NCBI GenBank assembly: GCA_024336345.1 | Contig: JANFOG010000003.1 | Span: forward strand, 1,556,501-1,620,500 | Direction of reading: 5' to 3' | DNA from: Mariannaea sp. PMI_226 | Lineage: Eukaryota > Ascomycota > Sordariomycetes > Hypocreales > Nectriaceae | Length of the DNA: 64,000 nucleotides | In this document: one piece after another, positions 10,090 to 18,813 of the stretch | Layout of the letters: each line of letters begins with the position of its first letter | Position numbering within the stretch: the stretch's first letter is position 1 | Position numbers and translations under genes: made by a program | The notes under the pieces: model-generated | The model's input: only the letters and a program-made list of their open reading frames with translations | What the model was told of the DNA's origin: nothing | The model's database searches: none

Positions 10090-12206
10090 ATGCCTTTCCG
10101 GATCACAACTTGGAACGGTAAAGCCATTCTGCCCTTACCTGCTTTCAAACTTCCACTAATCAATTACTTCCAGTGAATGGCATCAGGTTCGTGTTTCTGT
10201 ACTGTTGATTACATCATCGTCTTGAGCTCTAGCTTACTTGTTTCATCTAGAAACCCATTTGGGTATCAGCCATGGAGGGAGAAGCGGACATTCCAAGTTG
10301 GTCACCTTTGCACCATCAGCTCTTGCCCCGTTTCCTAACTCATGTACTACTGCAGGCAATGTTTGAAATTCTAGAGGCGGACATTGTGGTGATGCAGGAA
10401 ACTAAAATCCAGAGGAAAGATTTGCGAGATGACATGGTTCTTGTGCCCGGGTGGGATGTCTTCTTCAGTTTACCCAAGCACAAAAAGGGTAACCATCCTG
10501 GATTCGGTCATTGACAAAATCTAACAGCACTTCTCTAGGATACTCTGGTGTTGCCATATACACACGTAACAGCACATGCGCGCCCATTCGAGCCGAGGAG
10601 GGAGTCACTGGCGTTCTGACCACCCCCAGATCCACCACAAGATACCGCGATCTTCCTCCTGAACAGCGAATTGGAGGCTATCCACGACCTGGTCAATTGG
10701 ATGGCGCCATTGATGAATCTATGTTAGACTCAGAAGGCCGCTGTGTGATTCTTGAATTCCCCGCATTTGTACTGCTTGGCGTGTACTGTCCGGCCAATCG
10801 AGATGAGTCCCGAGATGAGTTTCGCCTAGGTTTTCTCCAAGCACTGGACGTCCGGATCAGAAACCTGGCTGCAGAAGGGAAACAGGTTATCCTCATGGGT
10901 GATTTGAACATCATCCGCTCCGAAGCAGACTCGACCAACGTAATTGAGGCACTACGAAAAGACGGCATCAGTTTGGAGGACTGGATCAGTGCCCCCGCTC
11001 GTCGGCTGTTTAATCAGCTTATATTTGAAGGTGTGGTGATTGGACAAAGAGACGAAGGTCGAGAAATGCCTGTGCTCTGGGACTTATGCCGATGTTTCCA
11101 TCCTGGACGGGAGGGAATGAACACATGCTGGGATACAAAGCGAAACACACGCCCTGCCAACAATGGCAGCCGGATCGACTACGTGCTGTGTACTGACGGT
11201 ATAAAGAACTGGTTCTCATTTTCTAACATTCAAGAGGGTCTGATGGGGTCTGATCACTGTCCTGTCTTCGCCACCCTGGCAGATAGAGTGATGGTCAAGG
11301 AAGAAGAGCGAGACTTGCTAGAACTCATAAACCCTCCTGGTGTTTTCCATGATCAGCACCGTGTCCGCGCGTGGGAGCAAAAGGATCTACTTCCTTTATC
11401 TGCAAGGCTAATACCAGAATTCGACCGACGTCAGAGCATTCGCGATATGTTCACCAAGAAAGCGGCAAGCACAGATGCACGCGTGAAGTCGCCTGCTCCA
11501 ACGGAAACGGCATCTATAGGCCCCGAGTTTCGTGACGGTATGAGCAAAGCTCCGAACGACATGTCGAGCAGCACTGCAGCCACTCAGCTCATTCTCAAGC
11601 GGCCAGCAGGTGCACTCTCGCGGCCTTTGAAGAGAAGCAAGTCATCATCAGTGTCCGCTGAGAGCAAAAGCAAAGGGTCTCCAGGTCAACAAACGCTCCA
11701 GGGCTTCTTCAAACCGAAAGGCTCTGAATCTCAACAGGACAAGCCATCTATCATGGGGAGTGGACAACCTTCAAAAAACCTTTCACCACCACTCGAATCC
11801 ACAACCAGTCCATCAAAACAGCAACAGCTCGCAGCCCAGTCGTCCGGGACAGCCTCTGAGAATTTCTCGCCCAAGAACACGAAGCCCGAGGCATCTGAAA
11901 TGGTCTTTGACCCCATCCAGGCAAAGGAATCATGGTCAAGACTCCTCAGCAAGAGAGTGGCGCCTCGTTGTGAACACCACGAGCCATGCATAAGCCTCAC
12001 GACAAAGAAGCCTGGAGTTAACTGCGGTAAGTGCTTTGTTATTTCTATGTTCAACAGTAACCAACTAATTGGCCCATGCTACAGGACGCTCATTCTATAT
12101 ATGCCCTCGGCCGCTTGGCCCTTCCGGAGAGAAGGAGAAAGGATCTGAGTGGCGCTGCGGTACCTTCATCTGGAGTAGCGACTGGAATGGCTCGTCATCA
12201 CTGTAA
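10090..12206 (+). CDS. apn2: AP endonuclease 2 (class II abasic-site DNA lyase Apn2)
   Basis: Six exons: 10090-10117, 10174-10186 (13 nt), 10251-10296, 10356-10488, 10539-12026 and 12085-12206; product 609 residues. The N-terminus ITTWNVNGIRNPFGYQPW is the first motif of the exonuclease III/EEP fold and is only produced by splicing the 13-nt exon. Later motifs are QETKIQRKDL (metal-binding Glu), MGDLNI (catalytic Asp/Asn) and GSDHCPV (catalytic His). After a low-complexity linker, QTLQGFFKPK resembles a PCNA-binding box. A C-terminal GRF zinc finger follows, running from CEHHEPC to EWRCGTFIW. The enzyme cuts abasic sites and repairs 3' ends in the nucleus. It is the standard left-hand marker of MAT. 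Confidence 0.95.
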
Positions 12207-12947
12207 TATTAACTAGAATTTACGTATAGAAAAGTGATAAAGTTCCCTGCCGTTCCATTTGATCCCACTGCCACTGAAATCCTGAAAGCTCGCATTCGAT
12301 TCCATTCGACCCTAAAATCGACGCAGGCACCAAAATCGCTTGGTACATGGGACAGTTGCCCTGAACAGCCGAACTTGAACAGTCACAGTACTAGGTATAC
12401 ATAGTATCATATGTTTCACTTCCTTCCTCTCGACTTCTCCGGGCAGTAGTCGTTCAGTAACTCTACTTGGGATGTTTGTTTCAAGCGCAACCTAGGCATC
12501 AGAAGATTGCGTGTCTCTGTTGGCAGCTTGGCAACCAAAAGACATAGGTAGCACATGGGCTGTGGCTACTAGTGAATAGTGATTTGATATCAATGTCGCC
12601 CTCGGAGATCTCTGGATTTAATACTTCAATTCATTGATCAAACCATTACGCTGACATGCCTGTACTCCATCTGCCTACCACCAGTCCATGAATATATAAT
12701 CCTTAATCGTCCATACTCTCCCCATAGCCTCTGCAGTATGATTGAACTCGATACGTTGGTGATGATAAACATGTGTCGATCTCTTTTGCTTGAACTACCC
12801 TTCACTGAAACTTGGGACCCGGAGAGAAAAGTCCAGACAGGATCGAGAGACGCAAGTTAGAGCCGTATGAAAGAGGTCAAAACAAAAGCTGGGAGCCAAA
12901 GTTTAAGCGTCTCAAACTCCAGAAGAGGCTTGAGGAAAGCCTTCTCA
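12207..12947. other. Intergenic, apn2 3' side to MAT1-1-3 3' side
   Basis: The two flanking genes converge here. No coding or RNA signal is visible. It probably contains the left border of the mating-type-specific DNA, but the border cannot be placed without the opposite idiomorph. Confidence 0.5.
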
Positions 12948-13692
12948 TCACTTAATCTTCCTTCTAGGCGAGTTCCACTTGTAATTTGGATATGCGAGCT
13001 TATGTTTACGATCCTCGTCATTGGCTTTCAACTGCCACTGGGCAATGACGGAGGGAGGTTCGTTCTTCCACATCTCAGAAACGATCGTCGCTATGATGTA
13101 CATCTTAGATCTCCACAAGATAATGGCATTCGTCTGTACGACAAGGAATAGAACTCACAAATCTCTGCCGCGGTGACATTTTGATGTCTCCGCAAAATCT
13201 CCGAGGCCTTCGCCTGTCGGTACAGAATCCATCTGTTGGGGGGCCGCGGGATACGAACAGATTGCGAGGTTTCAGAATAGATGGTTGTCTCGACTTCCTC
13301 GCTGCGTGTATGGGTCGTAAATCGTTCAGAACCACCTGTAGAAGTTGGTAAGCGTTGATGGCCATATGTTGAGAAGGGAAACCCAACCAGATTCGAAGAT
13401 AAACCTGCCGTGGTTCTTGTTTTCAAGTAGGATGCCAGTATTCAGTGGAGAGAGGCGATATCTTTCAGTCCTTTCATCATGGAAGGCTTGCACTGGTTGC
13501 TCGATAACGCGACTGGGAGAGTTAGCTTTGCCTTCATGCCACTCACTGATTCGCCAGATGGCAGCCTAACCTGAAATGATCCATGATCCTCTTGACAAGT
13601 TCGATTTGAATAGAGTCGTGGATAAAAAGATGAATATGGTCACTTTCTTCGGCCATAACGAAAGTCAATGGGTACTCAGGGAGGGCTTTCAT
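12948..13692 (-). CDS. MAT1-1-3: Mating-type HMG-box protein MAT1-1-3
   Basis: Four exons (13571-13692, 13388-13512, 13159-13335, 12948-13090) give 188 residues. Introns are 58, 52 and 68 bp. The start at 13692 is the first true ATG; the open frame upstream begins with TTG. The MATA-HMG box covers about residues 110-181, from IPRPPNRWILYRQAKASEIL to EDRKHKLAYPNYKW, with SEMWKNEPP between. The third intron splits the Ser codon of the box after its first base, the same place as in the MAT1-2-1 gene nearby. The NRWILYR form and the short product match MAT1-1-3 of Hypocreales rather than MAT1-2-1. It is expected to be a nuclear DNA-binding regulator of sexual development. It is the MAT gene nearest apn2, as in related MAT1-1 idiomorphs. 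Confidence 0.88.
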
Positions 13693-14094
13693 CGTCGCGG
13701 TTAATGGTGGAAAGATAAAGAGTGATGCGAAATTAAAAGAGAATGCGGGGAATTTAGCTGACTCAAATGTTTTACGCAAGCTGCTAACAGGTGTTGGCAG
13801 CTTTTAATCTCTCTACTGTTGTAGTCGCATCCCTAAACCATTCATGGACACTTTGCTGAGACTGTATCACAGCACACTTAGCTACCAAGGTCCATTACTA
13901 CCGAATAATCAAACATGTCAAATTTACTCGTAGAAAAGGTTCATTTATGAAGATGCACGTTAGGTATTCGATTACTACCTATCTTTTTTACCGTACCATG
14001 GAAACACGTATTTGACCATTCCTGAAACGCCACTGAATGCCAAACTCTCCCTCTCAGTATAGCAGCTTTGCTAGTTCATGCTCAGGTTTTGCAC
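13693..14094. promoter_or_regulatory. Upstream region of MAT1-1-3
   Basis: A 402-bp spacer between two MAT genes on the same strand. It presumably holds the MAT1-1-3 promoter and the MAT1-2-1 terminator. No distinct site recognised. Confidence 0.4.
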
Positions 14095-15001
14095 TTAAGC
14101 CTCGACAGACTTATCCTGGGTGGCGGAGGCAGTGACAGCGGTAGCACTAGCAGAGGACTCAGCAACAACGGCAGGCTCAGTGGGAGCAAGCTGAGTAGTG
14201 ACAGGCCCGGTGCTACCAGGCTGAGCAGAGTCAGTCACAATAAGAAGAGTGCGAGCAGTCTTACGCTTCTTCTTCTCAGAAGACTTGCGAGGCTTGTACT
14301 TGTAGTCAGGATGCGCCAGCATGAGTTTCTGCTTGGTCTCTTCGGCCTTGACTTTGTATTCCATGCGAACCGCGGGGTCCTCATCCTGCCAAGCACGACC
14401 AAGGATAATGGCTAGCAATATTAGTAAATTAAATGAGGTGCTGGAGAGGCAGTGAAATACATACAGACTTCATTGTTGGTGATCCAAGGCTGAGCTTGCT
14501 TGAGGAGCTTGTGGCGGTCTCCACGGTACAAAATGTACGCATTGGGAGGGCGCGGGATCTTGACGCACTTGGTGGGAATGGCGGGCGGAACAGTCAGAGC
14601 ATGTTGAAGGTTGTCGCTTGGGCGCTTGATCCAGATGGCCTCACCAGAAGCCTCATGGTTGATAAGCATTCCAGTACCAGCAAGGAAGAAGCGAGGAGGG
14701 CCGACGAAGTAACGGTCATCGCCAGTGCCATCACGGCAGATAATGACATCCTCTTTGACATGATCCCTGTAACATTGGCACTTAGCACGACGGAGGATCA
14801 AAAATGTGAGAGTCAAACTTACATGAACTTCTTAGCAAGAAAGAACTTGGTATTTTCGTCCAGCTTTCGAACGAAACTCCCTTCAAGAGAAAGAACAAAA
14901 CCGAAGGGATGAATCTGGGTCTCAAGTTTCTCCCAAGCAGCCTTCAACTCGTCTTGGGTGAGAACCGATCCTCCAGTGACAAGACCGAGCTGAGCAGACA
15001 T
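14095..15001 (-). CDS. MAT1-2-1: Mating-type HMG-box protein MAT1-2-1
   Basis: Three exons (14823-15001, 14465-14766, 14095-14411) give 265 residues, with introns of 56 and 53 bp. The start MSAQLGLVTGG at 15001 was chosen over an upstream frame extension that has no family-like sequence. The MATA-HMG box runs from about residue 129 (KIPRPPNAYILYR) through TNNEVSIILGRAWQDEDP to AHPDYKYKPRKSS. A basic SEKKKRKTAR tail follows, then a Thr/Ser/Ala-rich C-terminus. The PNAYILYR and PxYKYxPRxSS pattern is that of MAT1-2-1. The second intron splits the Ser codon 31 residues after the IPRPP Ile, the conserved intron of this gene. It is the defining gene of MAT1-2 and encodes the a-type regulator that controls pheromone and development genes. 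Confidence 0.93.
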
Positions 15002-15994
15002 CGCGTTGTTGGTTGACGTTGATTGAATGAAATGTGTGATGTGCTCGTGAAGTTGGAAGAGAGACAAGTTGGAGGTGCAAAAAGAAAACAAAGCATTCTT
15101 ATAATGAAGCTGATTTCTGGCTGCCAGCTGCTTCGCAGCTGTCAAGCTGGAATCGGTTTATTCCAACTAGCTATTGGATAGTTCCCTTTGTCAATAGACT
15201 CAAAATGACCGTTCAATAGGCTCAATAAAGCTTAGCCAACAACTCAATAAGCCACGCCACCACCCAATAAGAGCAGAAGCAAACGCCCCGTAACTTAACA
15301 TCGGGCACTGTGTGATCGTTTGGCCAACACACACGCCCCTCTCAAGCCGCCCTCACCCCTTAGCTATTGGGTCAGTAAAGTGAGCACGTACGTAGGAGAG
15401 CAGAAAGGGGGTGGAGTTTTAATCGCCTTTGAAGACATGGCATCCACACACTAGCCAAGCATATACGCACTCCTTACATTCGGATTCGTCAGGAAAATTC
15501 AGCGGTTCAACTTCACAGCAGGCAGGCTTAGAAGGGGCCCTGAACATATTGAGAAGATGGCGTCTATTTGGAGTAAACCACCAAGTGCCAAGTCCACCCA
15601 ACCTTAGTCGTTTAGCGCGACAAGATTGGATCATTCCGTTTGAAATTCTTTTGACGTGAGCCGGCGCCATCAGGCTTATTGACAACGAACTATTGAGGGT
15701 TTGGAAAACGATAGACAGTTGGCAAATTCGATACGCAAACCCAATGTGATTGCCTTGGTTCTGACCGAGGGAAGTCAGGTAGCCTTTTGTAGTCAAATAA
15801 AACCCTCCACCTCCCACCTCTCAAAGCAAAAGTTCTACCCCCTTCATCATCGCTCAATCTCTCCCTGGAAGCATCCAGCATTCTCGTCCTTTCAATCCCA
15901 TCTTCTCTCACACATCCTTCTAACGCCTCATTCTCATTCCCATAATCTCCATCCACTAGCTCTCTTCAAACCAATTCTGCGACTTGCAATATAA
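15002..15994. promoter_or_regulatory. Divergent region between MAT1-2-1 and the MBD-like MAT gene
   Basis: A 993-bp segment with two outward-facing MAT-core genes. A pyrimidine-rich stretch (about 15800-15960, many CTC/TCT runs) precedes the start at 15995 and resembles a fungal core promoter. Overlapping small frames here do not look coding. Confidence 0.5.
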
Positions 15995-16790
15995 ATGAGC
16001 AACATGGCAGGCAGCAACCCCAACGACAATAAGACTCCCGAATCTCCAGCGGACGCCATGGCCAGCACCATGTGGAGTTTTATTTCCGGTCCAGGGCTTG
16101 ACGATATTCACAATCCACGACCAGGCGGCTTCTGGCAGGCAGACGTTGCGACTCACGACGGTTTCATCCTCAAGTACTACTACTATCCCGTGGATAATTT
16201 CGTTCTTCAGAGTACAAGTCATCACTTCCGCCCGATGCGCACTCTCGAAGAAGTCAACAAGTATTCTCAGAACTGCATCTACAGATACCGGGCCGATGAT
16301 GCCAGTAAGCTTCGTCTCACCCTGAACGCTTTGATTTTGAGTCTCCTAGTTCCAGATGTCTAACTAGATTGAATGAACAGATCTACATCCGGTCCCTCAA
16401 AATAATGAGGGTTTCCCTCCATCTGTTCCCAGTGATGGTGCTGTTCACCTCACACAACCTGCAACGTTTGAGGTTAGCTATCGCTATGATACCCCACCTG
16501 ACTTCAACACTACTGCCACAAACTCGGATCTACCGGTCTCGCCATTTCCCATGCAGACCCAGTTCATTCAACCAGGTTCCATGGTTGTCAACCAGTTCGT
16601 TCAACATCCACAGCAAGCCGGCACCCAGGCTCCCGCTTTGACATCAAATCAGAACGCCAGCTTCCACGGTCCTGCAATAGGCGTCAATCACCAGACCGTG
16701 TCTCACAACTGGGCTCAACTTCAGTTTACACCTCATAATCAGCAAAATCAAGCTGATCAGAATAATTATGCTGATCGAATGAATCACTGA
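15995..16790 (+). CDS. Unrecognised MAT-core protein with MBD/TAM-like N-terminal segment
   Basis: Exons 15995-16304 and 16381-16790 flank a 76-bp intron (GTAAGC donor, CTAACT branch point, ACAG acceptor) and encode 239 residues. I do not recognise the gene by name. Residues 42-92 (PGGFWQAD, then FILKYYYYPVDN, then FRPMRTLEEVNKY) follow the order of a methyl-CpG-binding (MBD/TAM) domain: PxGW, YYxxP, FRSxxEVxxY. The match is by eye and includes an extra loop. The rest is low in charge and Pro/Thr/Gln/Asn-rich, ending in a Q/N-rich tail. Its position divergent from MAT1-2-1 makes a sex-related role likely. Accessory MAT1-2 genes of unknown function (MAT1-2-3, MAT1-2-12 and others) are known in Hypocreales, and this may be one. 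I cannot assign it. Confidence 0.72.
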
Positions 16791-17382
16791 AGTTCCTGCC
16801 AAGCTGCTAATAAACTAATTGCCATCATCAGCCAAAGGTACTGAAGTATGCAACTCTTCTCATCATTATGTGATCTAGCTAATATCTTGCCGGGCCTGAA
16901 GACGCTGACTCGGAAGTGTATGACAATCGATCCGATTTCCATTTTATGGGTCCAATCTAAGAGTGACCGACATATGCTCAAGTGTTTGTGGAGGGGTGAA
17001 TGGAATAGTATCAGGAATTCGGGAGGGTGGACATACCACATCGCACAACATTTCAGAAACTGGATGATGGATCGTGGGGCTCGCAGGACTTCACAAGGTT
17101 TCTGAAGGAGGAGTTTGGGGGGGTTGGTTCATTTCAGTAGCTCTTCACGAACAAATTGAAACGTTATCGTTTCCACAGAATGATTCTTTGTTTCTGTGAC
17201 ATGTCTTCATTCGCCTGAGGGGGGACTCCTCTCCTTCTCTCTTGGTCAAACCAGACTCCAAAGATGGAAAGGCGAAAAAAGAACAAAATTAAACAACACC
17301 GCGATGTGTTGATATTGAATGAAAGTCAAAAGCGTTTGTTATTTATCCAGCTACCTAACTGCTTTAAGCGCTTCCCTACTCT
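16791..17382. other. Intergenic between convergent MAT genes
   Basis: The 3' ends of the MBD-like gene and the MAT1-1-2-like gene face each other here. No feature is seen beyond A/T-rich stretches that could serve as 3' processing signals. Confidence 0.5.
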
Positions 17383-18813
17383 TTACCCATTCCTGCTCTC
17401 GTCTCTGAATCCCATCTTCGAGATGATCCTCTTCAGTCGCTCGCCTAACCTAGGCACCAACGTGCTGTACACCTTCTCCTGCTCTTTTGGCTGAGCCTCC
17501 TGCTCATGGCCGACCTGCGGACGCTCAAAGGAAATGGCGTAGATGGCAACTAGCCGCGAGTTGAGTTGGTTAGCTGCGGCTGGGGACATGAAGGCCGTCT
17601 GCCAAAGCAGCGACTGCTTGCATGGCCAATCGAGGAAAGCGTCCCGAAGCACGGGCATGTCCCTCCCATGAATGATGTCGGGGTAGTCTCTAGTGTCCTG
17701 CTGATGAATATGCTTTAGATCGTGCTCCCAAATTGCACGAGGAGGTGAGGTCGAAGCTTTTGTGGGCCGTAGCTGTTGTCGACTTGGTCGCCACGAGAAG
17801 ACAGTATGGCGCCAGTCTAGCTCTTTTCCTTCCGCAATGGTGAAGCTAGTCAGCCCAGGAGGCGCTGGTTGGTCAGGGTGGAACTTGAGGAGCAGGACGC
17901 CGTGGAAGGTTTGGCCCCTCATCTGGAACGAATCCGTCAGAGCCCGACCCGCAGTTTTGTCCAAGCAGTGGTAGAGGATTTCAGCCTTGAAGGCAGCCCA
18001 CAGGAAGGATCGCAAGGCTGAGAAGGATGTGTAGATGCCAGACAGGTGACCGTCGTCGGGGAAAAACGTCGTCTTGCCCGGCACGCGGCGGAATGTGGAT
18101 GGGTTCGTGGACAAGTAGTGCTCGATAGTCCTTGCATGTTGCAGATACTCGTGCTGGATAGCCATGCCGCGATAAACCGGGGCCCCGCCTGCAACGGACG
18201 GCGACCAGGCTTGCGGCTCGGCGAGTGACCCCATCCCCATCCCCATCGCGGGCATGTCGTCGACGGCGCCGCCGCCCCCACCTCCACCACCACTACTGCA
18301 GCGGCTCGTCCACCAAGCCGTCTTCAAGCAGGAACCAGACAGCTTGATCTGCTCAATGGGCACCGGCGGTTGTGAGGAGGGACAGCAAGGGTGGCTTACG
18401 CTTGCGTACTCCCAATCCCATTGCGGGCACGCCCACCTGTCCATGACCTCTCTGCTGTGGTGCTGAATGGCATGCTCAACAAGCAAGCAGGTCCAGTCTA
18501 GCACCGACTTCTCGGTGAGAAAGGCATCGGAGAGAGAGTCGCCGCAGGTGATGTCGAAGCCCGTAAACTTGCCCCGTAGATGGGTCAGGAAGCAGTCACT
18601 AAAGATGCAAGCTGTGGTAGACAGGAAGCCGTCAACCCCGGAGGGAATCTGGTCCGCCTGATCTCTGCAGCTCGCCGACTCGAACACGCGCTCAATGGCA
18701 GCATCTGTGCAGGCCTCTCGATAACCAGCCTGGATGGTGGGAAAGGCGTCCAAGGTGAACAAGGCCCTGACCTCATCCAAGACGGCATCGTCTAGATGGG
18801 CTGGAACGTACAT
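17383..18813 (-). CDS. MAT1-1-2: MAT1-1-2-like mating-type protein
   Basis: A continuous frame of 476 codons starts at ATG 18813. I assign MAT1-1-2 from position and from a C-terminal pattern resembling the PPF/HPG region. This includes LLKFHPDQPAPPGLTSF, DWRHTVFSWRP, DYPDIIHGRDMPVLRDAF and DWPCKQSLLWQTAFMSP. MAT1-1-2 occurs only in Sordariomycetes, and its loss causes sterility in several species. Two points are odd. A perfect donor (GTAAGC) and acceptor (GAGCAG) enclose 51 bp at 18349-18399 without breaking the frame, so an intron there would shorten the product by 17 residues. A run of glycines is encoded near 18265-18295. A Met-Ser-Ala reading with a GTAAGT donor just upstream (about 18915-18935) could not be joined in frame. 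The identity is less certain than for the HMG genes. Confidence 0.7.
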   Translation of the reverse strand: MYVPAHLDDAVLDEVRALFTLDAFPTIQAGYREACTDAAIERVFESASCRDQADQIPSGVDGFLSTTACIFSDCFLTHLRGKFTGFDITCGDSLSDAFLTEKSVLDWTCLLVEHAIQHHSREVMDRWACPQWDWEYASVSHPCCPSSQPPVPIEQIKLSGSCLKTAWWTSRCSSGGGGGGGGAVDDMPAMGMGMGSLAEPQAWSPSVAGGAPVYRGMAIQHEYLQHARTIEHYLSTNPSTFRRVPGKTTFFPDDGHLSGIYTSFSALRSFLWAAFKAEILYHCLDKTAGRALTDSFQMRGQTFHGVLLLKFHPDQPAPPGLTSFTIAEGKELDWRHTVFSWRPSRQQLRPTKASTSPPRAIWEHDLKHIHQQDTRDYPDIIHGRDMPVLRDAFLDWPCKQSLLWQTAFMSPAAANQLNSRLVAIYAISFERPQVGHEQEAQPKEQEKVYSTLVPRLGERLKRIISKMGFRDESRNG

